Both the position numbers and the translations under genes were made by a program. A DNA stretch of 64,000 bases, taken from assembly GCF_016741785.1 (NCBI RefSeq), contig NZ_JAERRL010000008.1, forward strand, positions 124,001-188,000, read 5' to 3'. Under the pieces are notes generated by a model. It was not told the DNA's origin. It did not search any database and saw nothing but the letters and a program-made list of their open reading frames with translations. This document shows, piece by piece, positions 37,083 to 46,222 of this stretch (positions within the stretch are counted from its first letter, which is position 1; each line of letters begins with the position of its first letter). The DNA comes from Streptomyces sp. 7-21 (GTDB lineage: Bacteria; Actinomycetota; Actinomycetes; Streptomycetales; Streptomycetaceae).

Positions 37083-37163
37083 CGGCAGGACCGGGCTGAC
37101 GGGGCGGCGGAAAGAGCCCGTCACCCCCGGTGCGCCGGTGCCCGCCGCTACAGCGTCACCCCG

Positions 37164-37784
37164 TCACACCGTCAGCAGCCGCAGCTCGCCCTCCAGGTTG
37201 CCGCGGGCGGTGGCCTCCCAGTACGCGCGCCCGTACGGCGTGCGGAACAGCCGGGGCAGGCCCAGCAGCTGCCGCAGCACCGCCGCCCGCCCGGCGCGGA
37301 AGTCGTCCTCCGGCACGAAGCCGTACTCCTGCCGCATCGCCGCCGCGTACGCCGCGTACGCCTCGGGCGGGCCCGCCAGCACCGCCAGGTCGGCGTCGCA
37401 CAGCGCCTCGCCGTTCCTGTCACCCTCGGCCGGGTCGTGACCCGCCGTCAGCTCCACCAGGCGCGCCACCTCGGCCGCCCGCGGATCCGGGCCGAGCACC
37501 CGGCGCGCCAGCGCGGCGCTGCGCCGCTCGTTCTCGCCGCCGCCCGCGCGCGGGTCGTACACCGCGTCGTGGAACCAGGCGGCCAGCACGACGGCCCCGG
37601 GATCGGCCGCGTAGTCCCCGGCGCCCAGCTCCTCCAGCCGGTCGAGCACCGCGGCCAGGTGGGCGGTGGTGTGGTACCGCCGGTGCGGCTCGCCCCAGCG
37701 GACCAGCAGCTCCTCACCCGCCGCGCGCTCGCCTGGCCACCGCCGCAGCAGCGTCTCGTGCCGGTTCTCCTCATGCCCCTTCAT
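37164..37784 (-). CDS. HD-domain-like hydrolase
   Basis: 206 residues. It has RRYHTTAHLAAVLDRL and the metal-binding AAWFHDAVYD pair followed by LTAGHDPAEGD, consistent with a predicted metal-dependent phosphohydrolase of the HD superfamily. The substrate is unknown. Its ATG overlaps the stop of the HelD-like gene (ATGA), so it is translated after it and may work in the same process. Confidence 0.85.
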   Translation of the reverse strand: MKGHEENRHETLLRRWPGERAAGEELLVRWGEPHRRYHTTAHLAAVLDRLEELGAGDYAADPGAVVLAAWFHDAVYDPRAGGGENERRSAALARRVLGPDPRAAEVARLVELTAGHDPAEGDRNGEALCDADLAVLAGPPEAYAAYAAAMRQEYGFVPEDDFRAGRAAVLRQLLGLPRLFRTPYGRAYWEATARGNLEGELRLLTV

Positions 37785-39868
37785 GGCTGGTGATTCTCCA
37801 GCTGGGCGGGCAGCGGCGCCGCGTGCAGCACCGCCAGGCCGGAGACGGCGCGGGTGAGGCACACGTACAGGCGGCGCAGACCGGTGCGCTCGTCCGGCTC
37901 GCCGTCCACGATCGCGGCCGGGTCGTCGAGCACCACGTAGTCGTACTCCAGGCCCTTGGCCAGGGAGGCGGGCACCAGCGTCAGCCGCACCCCGTCCCGG
38001 CTCTCCTCACCCGGCGCCAGGTGCGCAAGCCCCGCCGCCGACAGCGCGAGCGCCAGCGGACCGGTGCGGGCGTCGGCGGCGATCAGGCCGACCGAGCCCT
38101 CGCGCGCCAGCGCCTCGCGGCAGGCGTCCGTCACCGCCGCGTCCAGCTCGCCAGTGGCGACCCGGGTGACCCGGAACGACCCGGGCGCATCGCGCACCGA
38201 GGTGGCCTCGGCCAGGCCGGGCGCGATGGCGGGCAGCAGCCGGGAGGCGTACGCGATGACGGCGCGCGGCACGCGGAAGCCGCGGGTGAGCTCCTCGACG
38301 ACCGCGCCGGGCTTGCCGAGGTGGCGCAGCGCCTCCTCCCAGGTCTCGGTCGCCCACGGCGTGGTGCCCTGCGCCAGGTCGCCGAGGATCGTCGCGGAGC
38401 CGGTGGAGCAGCGGCGGCCGACGGCCCGGTACTGCATGGGCGAGAGGTCCTGCGCCTCGTCCAGCACCACGTGGCCCAGCGACGGCGTGCGTTCGACCAG
38501 GTCGCGGGCCTCGTCCACCAGCACCGCGTCCGCGGCCGACCAGCGCGCCGACTTCACGCTCCGGGCGGGCCGGTCCCACAGGATCTCCTTCTGCTCCTCC
38601 GCGGTGAGGATGCCGTCGGCCTGCTCGGCGAGGAAGTCCGGGTCGGACAGCAGCCGCAGCACCAGCTTGGCCGGGTCCACGCGCGGCCAGATCGCCCGGA
38701 CCGCCGCCTTGACCGGCGCGCTGCGCGCCACCGCGTTCTGCGTCCGGTCGTCGGGGGCCTCGCCCGCGCGCTCCATCCGCACGAGCACCGCGTGCGCGAT
38801 GCGCTGCGGCAGCGCCTCGGCGGCGGCGCCGTAGCGCATGTCGCGGGCGAGCAGCTCCCTGACGATCTCCTCCAGCTCGTAGGCCGGGACGCGCCAGCGG
38901 CGCGAGCCGCGCGCGACGACGACGCCCTCCTGGGGCATCCGTATCCCGGAGCGCACGGCCCGGCGCAGCACCTCGGCCATGCGGGCGTCGCCCTTGATGC
39001 GCGCGGCGGCGGCGGTGTCGGTGCCGCGCACCTCGACGTGGGCGACGAGGTCGTCGATGGTGGTCTGCCGCACCTGGAGCTCGCCGAGCGCGGGCAGCAC
39101 CTGCTCGATGTAGCGCAGGAAGGAACGGTTCGGCCCGATGACGAGGGTGCCGCTGCGGGAGAGGCGCTCGCGGTGCGCGTACAGCAGGTAGGCGACGCGG
39201 TGCAGGCCGACGGCGGTCTTCCCGGTGCCGGGCGCGCCCTGGACGCAGACCGTTCCGGCGAGCGGGGCGCGGACGATGACGTCCTGCTCGGGCTGGATGG
39301 TGGCGACGATGTCGCGCATCGGGCCGACGCGGGGGCGTTCGATCTCGCGCTGGAGCAGCGCGGAGGCCCGTTCGTCCTCCTCCGTGCCGCCGGCGGCCGG
39401 GTCGCCGAGGTGCTCGTCCTCGTACGCGGTCAGCTCGCCGCCGTCGTAGCCGAAGCGGCGGCGCAGCACGACGCGCTGCGGGTCGCGGCGGGAGGCGCGG
39501 TAGAACGGCTGCGAGACCGGGGCGCGCCAGTCGATCACCATGGGGTTGCCGTCGGCGTCGTGCACGTGGCGGCGGCCGATGTAGAAGCGGTGCCCGTCCT
39601 CCCAGTCGTCCTCTCCGGTCGGCGCCTCGCCGTAGTCGAGCCGGCCGAAGAACAGCGGGGTGCCGGCGAGGTCGGCGAGCGCGGCGACGCGCTTTTCTCT
39701 CTCCGAGGCCAGCACCTGGGCGGAGACCCAGTCCGGCGCGACGCCGGAGATGTCGAGCGCCTCGACCTCGGCGCGCATCGCGCGCAGCGCGGCGCGGGAG
39801 GCGGCGAGGTGGGCGCGTTCGGCGTCCAGGGGCGAGGTGGCCGGATCGGGCGGAATGGCGGGCGGCAC
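37781..39868 (-). CDS. HelD/HelR-family RNA polymerase-recycling ATPase
   Basis: 695 residues. An N-terminal coiled-coil-forming stretch (DAERAHLAASRAALRAMRAE) is followed by the HelD block GTPLFFGRLDY and the Walker A QGAPGTGKTAVGLHRVAYLL near residue 215. A central insertion and the UvrD-like second half, with VVLDEAQDLSPMQYRA, complete it. This family removes stalled RNA polymerase and in HelR members displaces rifamycins. GTG start at 39868 with GGAGG seven bases ahead. I see no canonical rifamycin-associated element upstream, so resistance is uncertain. Confidence 0.88.
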   Translation of the reverse strand: MPPAIPPDPATSPLDAERAHLAASRAALRAMRAEVEALDISGVAPDWVSAQVLASEREKRVAALADLAGTPLFFGRLDYGEAPTGEDDWEDGHRFYIGRRHVHDADGNPMVIDWRAPVSQPFYRASRRDPQRVVLRRRFGYDGGELTAYEDEHLGDPAAGGTEEDERASALLQREIERPRVGPMRDIVATIQPEQDVIVRAPLAGTVCVQGAPGTGKTAVGLHRVAYLLYAHRERLSRSGTLVIGPNRSFLRYIEQVLPALGELQVRQTTIDDLVAHVEVRGTDTAAAARIKGDARMAEVLRRAVRSGIRMPQEGVVVARGSRRWRVPAYELEEIVRELLARDMRYGAAAEALPQRIAHAVLVRMERAGEAPDDRTQNAVARSAPVKAAVRAIWPRVDPAKLVLRLLSDPDFLAEQADGILTAEEQKEILWDRPARSVKSARWSAADAVLVDEARDLVERTPSLGHVVLDEAQDLSPMQYRAVGRRCSTGSATILGDLAQGTTPWATETWEEALRHLGKPGAVVEELTRGFRVPRAVIAYASRLLPAIAPGLAEATSVRDAPGSFRVTRVATGELDAAVTDACREALAREGSVGLIAADARTGPLALALSAAGLAHLAPGEESRDGVRLTLVPASLAKGLEYDYVVLDDPAAIVDGEPDERTGLRRLYVCLTRAVSGLAVLHAAPLPAQLENHQP

Positions 39869-40235
39869 GGCGGAGCCTCCGTGGGGTACGCGTGGGTGTG
39901 CTTCGGGGTGCCGGCCGGTTGCCGAGCGGCCGGCTCCTGCGGGGCCACGCGTCGCTGCGGAGTGCGGAGTCGTACCGCTGGGTCGCGTCGTCGCGGCGCG
40001 CACGTCAGGAGGCAGAGGACGCGAGGATAGGCGGGGGCCCGAGGGGGCGCAACTCATTTGCGGCCGGCGCGGACAGCGGCCGTCTCGGGGGCGGTGCCGC
40101 GCGTGGTCTTTGGTGCTCCCGGTGCCCCCGGGCACCCCCGGGCCCGCGTCAGGGACGGCCCTGAGACGGCGGTCAGGGCTGGGTTCCGCCCGGCGGGCGA
40201 TGCCCCGCGGGCGGCCCGGCGCGCAGGCTGGGGCC
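39869..40235. other. Non-coding gap upstream of the HelD-like gene
   Basis: About 370 bases. It contains a hairpin, GCCGGCCG and CGGCCGGC around a 9-nt loop (39910-39934), 42 bases before the HelD-like start, and AT-poor sequence otherwise. No convincing -35/-10 pair is visible. A small frame is at 40236. Confidence 0.4.
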
Positions 40236-40406
40236 ATGACGTGGTGGAAGAACACGATGCGCGCGGCCCGGGTGGTGGCCGGGACGGCTTTCGAGGTCGT
40301 CGTGCTGGGGAGGCGCCCCGGGGAAGCCGGGGACTGGGCCGGCGCCGGGGTGGCCGTGCCGGCGGCTGACACGCCACGGCCGGCCGGCGGTGGCGGCGGC
40401 CAGTAG
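40236..40406 (+). CDS. Putative 56-residue protein
   Basis: Begins MTWWKNTMRAARVVAG, a basic Trp-rich N-terminus, then a short hydrophobic stretch AFEVVVLG and a Pro/Gly/Ala-rich end finishing in GGGGGQ. Codon third positions are G/C throughout, as in real genes here, but there is no ribosome site or promoter I can point to. It lies between the divergent HelD-like and XPB genes. Function unknown; it may be spurious. Confidence 0.35.
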   Translation: MTWWKNTMRAARVVAGTAFEVVVLGRRPGEAGDWAGAGVAVPAADTPRPAGGGGGQ

Positions 40407-40435
40407 GCCACGGGCGCCAGCCGCTGCCGCCGCCG

Positions 40436-42085
40436 TCAGACCTCGTCCCGCTCGCCGGACAGCTCGCTGGCGTCCACGATGCGGTACGCGTACCCCTGCT
40501 CGGCCAGGAACCGCTGCCGGTGCGCCGCGAACTCCTGGTCGATGGTGTCGCGCGCCACCAGCGAGTAGAACCGCGCCTCGTGCCCGTCGGCCTTGGGCCG
40601 CAGCACCCGCCCGAGCCGCTGCGCCTCCTCCTGCCGGGAGCCGAACGTGCCGGAGACCTGGATGGCCACCGTGGCCTCGGGCAGGTCGACGGAGAAGTTG
40701 GCGACCTTGGAGACCACCAGCACCCGGATCTCCCCGGCGCGGAAGCCGTTGAACAGCTTCTCGCGCTGCGCGTTGGTCGTCTCGCCCTTGATGACGGGGG
40801 CGCCCAGGCTCTCGCCCAGCTCGTCGAGCTGGTCGATGTACTGGCCGATCACCAGCGTCTGCTCCCCCTCGTGGCGCCGCACCAGCTCCTCGGTGACCCG
40901 CCGCTTGGACTCCGTGGTGGCGCAGAAGCGGTAGCGGTCCTCGGGCTCGGCGGTGGCGTAGGCCAGGCGCTCGGACTCCGTGAGGTCGACGCGGACCTCG
41001 ACGCAGTCGGCGGGCGCGATGTAGCCCTGCGCCTCGATCTCCTTCCACGGGGCGTCGAACCGCTTCGGGCCGATGAGCGAGAACACGTCGGACTCGCGGC
41101 CGTCCTCGCGTACCAGCGTCGCGGTCAGGCCCAGCCGCCGCCGGGCCTGGAGGTCGGCCGTGAACTTGAACACCGGCGCGGGCAGCAGGTGCACCTCGTC
41201 GTAGACGATCAGGCCCCAGTCGCGGGAGTCGAACAGCTCCAGGTGCGGGTACACGCCCTTGCGGCGCGTCGTGAGCACCTGGTACGTCGCGATCGTGACG
41301 GGCCTGATCTCCTTGCGGGTGCCGCTGTACTCGCCGATCTCGTCCTCGGTCAGCGAGGTGCGCCGCACCAGCTCCGCCTTCCACTGGCGGGCCGAGACGG
41401 TGTTCGTCACCAGGATCAGCGTCGTCGACTTCGCCTTGGCCATGGCCCCGGCGCCGACGAGCGTCTTGCCCGCGCCGCACGGCAGCACCACGACGCCGGA
41501 GCCGCCGTGCCAGAAGCCCTCCACGGCCTGCCGCTGGTAAGGGCGGAGCGCCCAGCCGTCCTCGGTCAGCTCGATGGGGTGCGCCTCGCCGTCCACGTAC
41601 CCGGCGAGGTCCTCCACGGGCCAGCCGAGCTTCAGCAGCGTCTGCTTGATCTGGCCGCGCTCCGAGGGGTGCACGGCCACGGTGTCCTCGTCGATGCGCG
41701 CCCCGACCAGCGGCTTGATCCGCTTCGAGCGCAGCACCTCCTCCAGTACCGGCCGGTCGGTGGTGGCGAGCACCAGCCCGTGGGCGGGGTGCTTGAGCAG
41801 GCTCAGCCGCCCGTACCGCGCCATGGTCTCGGCCACGTCCACCAGCAGCGACTGCGGCACCGGGTAGCGGGAGTAGGTCACCAGGGCGTCCACGACCTGC
41901 TCCGCGTCGTGCCCGGCGGCCCGCGCGTTCCACAGGCCGAGCGGGGTCACCCGGTAGGTGTGGATGTGCTCCGGCGCCCGCTCCAGTTCGGCGAACGGGG
42001 CGATCGCGCGGCGGCACTCCTCGGCCTGCTCGTGGTCGACCTCCAGCAGGAGCGTCTTGTCGCTCTGGACGATCAGACAGGACAC
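40436..42085 (-). CDS. XPB-type DNA repair helicase
   Basis: 549 residues. Walker A is LPCGAGKTL near residues 201-209 and the DEVH box near 296-299. The C-terminal half has VIGQYIDQLDELG and QEEAQRLGRVLRPKADG. The N-terminal 170 residues include a damage-recognition-like domain. It is the bacterial homologue of eukaryotic XPB, a 3'-5' SF2 helicase in DNA repair. GTG start at 42085. It is convergent with the putative small gene, and the likely partner protein gene is at 33631. Confidence 0.95.
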   Translation of the reverse strand: MSCLIVQSDKTLLLEVDHEQAEECRRAIAPFAELERAPEHIHTYRVTPLGLWNARAAGHDAEQVVDALVTYSRYPVPQSLLVDVAETMARYGRLSLLKHPAHGLVLATTDRPVLEEVLRSKRIKPLVGARIDEDTVAVHPSERGQIKQTLLKLGWPVEDLAGYVDGEAHPIELTEDGWALRPYQRQAVEGFWHGGSGVVVLPCGAGKTLVGAGAMAKAKSTTLILVTNTVSARQWKAELVRRTSLTEDEIGEYSGTRKEIRPVTIATYQVLTTRRKGVYPHLELFDSRDWGLIVYDEVHLLPAPVFKFTADLQARRRLGLTATLVREDGRESDVFSLIGPKRFDAPWKEIEAQGYIAPADCVEVRVDLTESERLAYATAEPEDRYRFCATTESKRRVTEELVRRHEGEQTLVIGQYIDQLDELGESLGAPVIKGETTNAQREKLFNGFRAGEIRVLVVSKVANFSVDLPEATVAIQVSGTFGSRQEEAQRLGRVLRPKADGHEARFYSLVARDTIDQEFAAHRQRFLAEQGYAYRIVDASELSGERDEV

Positions 42086-42231
42086 GCGGGACTCCCCCTT
42101 CGGTCGCGGGCGAAGATGGCCAAGCGTCCAGTGTGCCTCACCCGGCCGACGGGCCGCGGCACGAGCGTGTCAGCGCCCGCGGGCCGGTCCCGGCGGCGCA
42201 GTGCCTCCGTCCCCCCGCAGCGGCGCGCCGG

Positions 42232-43497
42232 CTATGAGCGGCGCGCCGGCGCACCGGGCGCCGCGTCCCGTTCGCGGGCGCCCCCGGGGTGCGCGGCGAC
42301 GCAGCGGCTCCTGGAGGCCTGGCGGTACTGGAGGGCCGTCGTGCCCAGGGCGCCGAGGACGAAGAGGGCGCCGAGCCAGGCCGTCCAGGCGTAGCCGAGC
42401 CCGGCGTCGATGACGCGGCCGCCCGCCCACGGGCCCACGGCGTTGCCCGCGTTGAACGAGGCGGTGGCGGTCGCGGCGGCCAGGGTCGGGGCGGCGGCGC
42501 CCGCTACGGTGAAGATCCGCGCGTTCAGGCCCGGGGAGGCGAGGAAGGCGGCGAAGCCCAGCAGCCCGGCCAGCGCGACGGTGGCCACGGCCGAGCGCGC
42601 CAGGAGGGCGATGAGCACCAGCACCACGGTGGCCGCGCCGAGCCCGGCGTAGAGCGTGCCGAACGGGTGCCGGTCGGCCAGGCGGCCGCCCAGGACGGTG
42701 CCGGTCAGCGTGCCCACGCCGTAGAGCACGAGCACGACGGGCACCCAGCCCTCCGCCAGCCGGGAGACGTCGGTGAGCAGCGGCGCGAGGTAGGAGAAGA
42801 AGCAGAACGTCCCCGCCGCGAAGAGCACGATGGTGCCGGCCGCGGCCAGCGTGTGCGGGTCGCCGTAGATCCGGGCCTCCTGCCGCAGCCGGGGCCGTTC
42901 GCCCGCGGGCGCCGGCGCCACCCGCGGCACGAACAGCACGACGCCCGCGAGCCCGGCGACGGTCAGCAGCGCGACCGCCCAGAACGCGGCGCGCCAGCCG
43001 AACCCCTGGCCGAGCACGGCACCACCGGGCACGCCCGCGATGTTGGCGACCGACAGGCCGCCGATCATGACGGCCATGGCGCGGGCCCGGGCGCTGGGAT
43101 GCACCAGCGAGACGGCGACGGCCGCGCCCACCGCCCAGAACCCGGCGCAGGCCAGGGCGCTGACGACGCGGGTGGCGAAGAGCACCCCGTAGCTGGGGGC
43201 GAGAGCGCCGGCGACGTGGCAGGCGGCGAAGACGGCGAGCAGCGTGATCAGGGTGGTGCGGCGCGGCAGCCGCTGGGTGGCGGCGGCCAGCAGCGGGGCG
43301 CCGATGACCATGCCGATGGCGAACGCCGAGATCAGCAGCCCGGCCGTGGGAATGGAGACGCCGAGGTCGTCCGCTACCTCGGGCAGCAGACCGGAGAGCA
43401 TGAACTCGGAGGTGCCGAGCGCGAAGACGGCGCCGCCCAGGATCAGGACGGCGGCAGGCAGCCGGCGGGATGCGGGTGCGGAGGGCTGATCAGACAC
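42232..43497 (-). CDS. MFS drug exporter (DHA1, Cmx/AraJ-like)
   Basis: 421 residues with twelve predicted helices. The N-terminus has FALGTSEFMLSGLLPEVADD, and ATQRLPRRTTLI follows the second helix, which is the chloramphenicol-exporter/AraJ group. The start is the GTG at 43497 or the ATG at 43530 inside the DUF4031 gene; I chose the former because it lies just after that gene's stop. It should export small drugs by proton antiport. Substrate unknown. Confidence 0.88.
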   Translation of the reverse strand: MSDQPSAPASRRLPAAVLILGGAVFALGTSEFMLSGLLPEVADDLGVSIPTAGLLISAFAIGMVIGAPLLAAATQRLPRRTTLITLLAVFAACHVAGALAPSYGVLFATRVVSALACAGFWAVGAAVAVSLVHPSARARAMAVMIGGLSVANIAGVPGGAVLGQGFGWRAAFWAVALLTVAGLAGVVLFVPRVAPAPAGERPRLRQEARIYGDPHTLAAAGTIVLFAAGTFCFFSYLAPLLTDVSRLAEGWVPVVLVLYGVGTLTGTVLGGRLADRHPFGTLYAGLGAATVVLVLIALLARSAVATVALAGLLGFAAFLASPGLNARIFTVAGAAAPTLAAATATASFNAGNAVGPWAGGRVIDAGLGYAWTAWLGALFVLGALGTTALQYRQASRSRCVAAHPGGARERDAAPGAPARRS

Positions 43498-43504
43498 ACC
43501 GGGA

Positions 43505-43804
43505 CTAACGTCCCGTGACGCGGCGGGCATTCCGCCCGTACCGGTAGGCGGTCTTCGGGCGGCGCAGCCCGGAGGCGCGCAGCAGCCGCACGATGTCACG
43601 GCTGCGGACGACGGCGGCGCCCAGCCGCACCGCCTCGGCGTAGCTCTCGGCGGGGATGTCGTAGTGGTCGCGCTCGAACGCCCGGCGCGGCGCCCCGAGC
43701 CGGGCGGCGAAGGCGTGCAGCTCCTCGTAGGAGACGTCGCTGATGAGGTGGGACCACATCCGGCCGTGCCCGGGCCAGGTGGGAGGGTCGATGTAGACGG
43801 TCAC
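43505..43804 (-). CDS. DUF4031-like protein
   Basis: 99 residues beginning MTVYIDPPTWPGHGRMWSHL, then FERDHYDIPAESYAEA. This is the actinomycete DUF4031 family, typically near-cytosolic small proteins of unknown role. Its GTG overlaps the upstream gene's TGA (GTGA), so the pair is translationally coupled. The conserved Asp/His/Trp residues hint at a metal site, but that is speculation. Confidence 0.85.
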   Translation of the reverse strand: MTVYIDPPTWPGHGRMWSHLISDVSYEELHAFAARLGAPRRAFERDHYDIPAESYAEAVRLGAAVVRSRDIVRLLRASGLRRPKTAYRYGRNARRVTGR

Positions 43805-44151
43805 GAGCCGAGACCGCCCAGCGGGGCGACCTGGCGGCCGGAGCGCTCGCAGACCCAGTGCGGGTCCTCGCCCAGCTCCGGTTCGACCCGCAGCTCGTGC
43901 GGTTCGCCGTCGGTGCACAGCGGGCAGACCGGCCAGCGGCCGGAGCGCTCGGCCAGCGCGTCCTGCACGTCCTGGGCGAGCAGGCCCGGCACGTAGGCGG
44001 CGCCCTCGGGCCACTGCTCCGACCACCAGCGGCGGTGGGTCACCGCCTTCTCCAGCAGCGACACCTCCTCGGGGCCGGCGGCGCCGGCCGCGGTGAGGTC
44101 CGCGAGCACCAGGGCCCGGCCCTGGTGCAGTGCCTCCTCGCAAACGTCCAT
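43801..44151 (-). CDS. Zinc-ribbon-like small protein coupled to DUF4031
   Basis: 116 residues. An N-terminal helical part with HHRRWWSEQ-like aromatic residues is followed by CPLCTDGEPHELRV and HWVCERSGRQ, which together could form a Cys-type zinc ribbon. The ATG at 44151 faces the RpiR gene. Function unknown; the fixed neighbourhood with DUF4031 suggests a shared task. Confidence 0.75.
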   Translation of the reverse strand: MDVCEEALHQGRALVLADLTAAGAAGPEEVSLLEKAVTHRRWWSEQWPEGAAYVPGLLAQDVQDALAERSGRWPVCPLCTDGEPHELRVEPELGEDPHWVCERSGRQVAPLGGLGS

Positions 44152-44203
44152 GGTTCGGATGGTAGGCGGGCGAGGGGTGTCGTGCGCCGCGCCGCAGGAG
44201 CTC

Positions 44204-44239
44204 TTGACGGGCAGCTTTGCTGAAAATATGTTTCACCTC
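44204..44239 (+). promoter_or_regulatory. RpiR promoter and probable operator
   Basis: TTGACG at 44204-44209, a 17-bp spacer, TATGTT at 44227-44232, then 7 nt to the GTG at 44240: a near-consensus leaderless promoter. The imperfect palindrome TGAAAATATGTTTCA at 44221-44235 covers the -10 and would suit an RpiR-type dimer. Confidence 0.7.
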
Positions 44240-45199
44240 GTGCGGAACGCGATGAAGGAAAATTTCGTCCACCGTCGCGGCGTGCGGGCGCGTCCCCTCC
44301 CCGTGACGCACCGGCCCGCTCCTCCCGAGCCAGGCGCCCTCGCCGCCAAGGTGCGGACGCTCGCGCCCTCCATGACCCGTTCCATGCAGCGCGTCGCCGA
44401 GACCGTCGCCGCCGATCCGGCCGGCTGCGCCGCGCTCACCGTCACCGGCCTCGCCGAACGCACCGGCACCAGCGAGGCCACCGTCGTCCGCACGGCCCGC
44501 CTGCTCGGCTACCCCGGGTACCGGGACCTGCGCCTGGCGCTGGCGGGCCTGGCCGCCCAGCAGGCGTCCGGGGCCGCGCCCGCCGTCACCGCCGACATCA
44601 CGGTCGACGACCCGATGAGCGACGTCGTCGCGAAGCTGGCGCAGGACGAGCGCCAGACCCTCGCCGACACCGCCGCCGCCCTGGACATCTCCCAGCTGGA
44701 AGCCGCGGTGGGCGCGCTCGCCACCGCCAGACGCGTGGACGTCTACGGCGTCGGCGCCTCGTCGCTGGTCGCCCAGGACCTGGCGCAGAAGCTGCTGCGC
44801 ATCGGGCTCGTGGCGCACGCCCACGCCGACCCGCACCTGGCCGTCACCAACGCCGTCCAGCTGCGGACCGGGGACGTCGCCGTGGCGATCACCCACTCCG
44901 GCCGGACCGTCGACGTCATCGAACCGCTCCAGGCCGCCTTCGACCACGGCGCCACCACCATCGCCGTCACCGGCCGCCCGGACGGGGAGATCACGCAGTA
45001 CGCGGACCACGTGCTGACCACGTCCACGGCCCGGGAGAGCGAGCTGCGCCCGGCCGCGATGTCGAGCCGCACCAGCCAGCTCCTCGTCGTGGACTGCCTG
45101 TTCATCGGCGTCGCCCAGCGCACGTACGACTCGGCGGCCCCGGCGCTGCACGCCAGCTACGAGGCGCTGGCCCACCGGCACTCGCCGCGGGAACGCTGA
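44240..45199 (+). CDS. MurR/RpiR-family regulator
   Basis: 319 residues. The N-terminal HTH_6 domain has LTVTGLAERTGTSEATVVRT, and the C-terminal SIS sugar-phosphate domain has VYGVGASSLVAQDLAQK and VAITHSGRTVDVIEPL. It lies directly before murQ and most likely senses N-acetylmuramic acid 6-phosphate or a related sugar phosphate to control it. The GTG at 44240 is set by a TATGTT element seven bases upstream; an ATG four codons later is possible. Confidence 0.9.
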   Translation: MRNAMKENFVHRRGVRARPLPVTHRPAPPEPGALAAKVRTLAPSMTRSMQRVAETVAADPAGCAALTVTGLAERTGTSEATVVRTARLLGYPGYRDLRLALAGLAAQQASGAAPAVTADITVDDPMSDVVAKLAQDERQTLADTAAALDISQLEAAVGALATARRVDVYGVGASSLVAQDLAQKLLRIGLVAHAHADPHLAVTNAVQLRTGDVAVAITHSGRTVDVIEPLQAAFDHGATTIAVTGRPDGEITQYADHVLTTSTARESELRPAAMSSRTSQLLVVDCLFIGVAQRTYDSAAPALHASYEALAHRHSPRER

Positions 45200-45289
45200 C
45201 CGCGCTCCCGGCGAGCCGAGCCCACCGGACACCCCGGCGGGCTCTCCCTCCCGCACCAGTCCGTCCCGCCACCGTCGGAGAGCCGCTCC

Positions 45290-46222
45290 ATGTCCACCAG
45301 CCCCTACGACGAGCTGCGGTCACAGCTCGACGCCCTGACCACCGAGGCATACCGGCCCGACCTCGCCAATATCGACACGCTCCCGACCCTGGAAATCGCC
45401 CGGCTGATGAACGCGGAGGACATCCGCGTGCCCGGCGCCGTCGCCGAGCGGCTTCCCGAGATCGCCGACGCGATCGACGCGGTCGCCGCCCGCCTGGCCG
45501 AGGGCGGCCGGCTGCTGTACCTGGGCGCGGGGACGGCCGGACGCCTCGGCGTGCTGGACGCCAGCGAGTGCCCGCCGACGTTCAACACCCACCCGGATCA
45601 GGTCGTCGGGCTCATCGCCGGCGGGCCCGAGGCGATGGTCACGGCGGTGGAGGGGGCCGAGGACAGCCGGGCGCTGGCCAGGTCGGACCTGGAGGAACGC
45701 GGGCTCACGGCGGCGGACGCGGTCGTCGGCATCTCCGCCTCGGGGCGCACCCCGTACGCGGTGGGCGCGGTGGAGCACGCGCGCGCCCGGGGCGCGCTCA
45801 CCATCGGCCTGTCCTGCAACGCCGGCTCGCCGCTCGCGGCGGCGGCCGAGCACGGCATCGAGATCGTGGTCGGCCCCGAGCTGATCAGCGGCTCGACCCG
45901 GCTGAAGGCGGGGACGGCGCAGAAGCTCGTGCTGAACATGATCTCGACGATCAGCATGATCAAGATCGGTAAGACGTACGGGAACCTGATGGTGGACGTG
46001 CGGGCCTCGAACGAGAAGCTGCGCGCCCGGTCGCGGCGGATCGTGGCGCTGGCGACGGGGGCGCCGGACGAGACCATCGAGGCGGCGCTGCGGGAGACGG
46101 GCGGCGAGGTGAAGAACGCCATCCTCACGATCCTCGGCGAGGTGGACGCGGCCACCGCCGACCGCCTGCTGTCGGAGTCCAACGGCCACCTCCGCGCCGC
46201 CCTCGCCGCCGCCCGCGGCTGA
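45290..46222 (+). CDS. murQ: N-acetylmuramic acid 6-phosphate etherase
   Basis: 310 residues, the usual length. The SIS-fold active site shows GAGTAGRLGVLDASECPPTF, with the catalytic Glu, and SASGRTPYAVGA. The C-terminus has LLSESNGHLRAAL. It cleaves the lactyl ether of MurNAc-6-P to give GlcNAc-6-P for peptidoglycan recycling, which NagA (56223) can then deacetylate. It follows the RpiR gene with a 90-bp gap and is probably co-transcribed. Confidence 0.97.
   Translation: MSTSPYDELRSQLDALTTEAYRPDLANIDTLPTLEIARLMNAEDIRVPGAVAERLPEIADAIDAVAARLAEGGRLLYLGAGTAGRLGVLDASECPPTFNTHPDQVVGLIAGGPEAMVTAVEGAEDSRALARSDLEERGLTAADAVVGISASGRTPYAVGAVEHARARGALTIGLSCNAGSPLAAAAEHGIEIVVGPELISGSTRLKAGTAQKLVLNMISTISMIKIGKTYGNLMVDVRASNEKLRARSRRIVALATGAPDETIEAALRETGGEVKNAILTILGEVDAATADRLLSESNGHLRAALAAARG

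Noticed and set aside
39869..40235. Rifamycin-associated element before the HelD-like gene
   Set aside because: I saw only a GCCGGCCG/CGGCCGGC hairpin, not the expected element, so I do not call this HelR.
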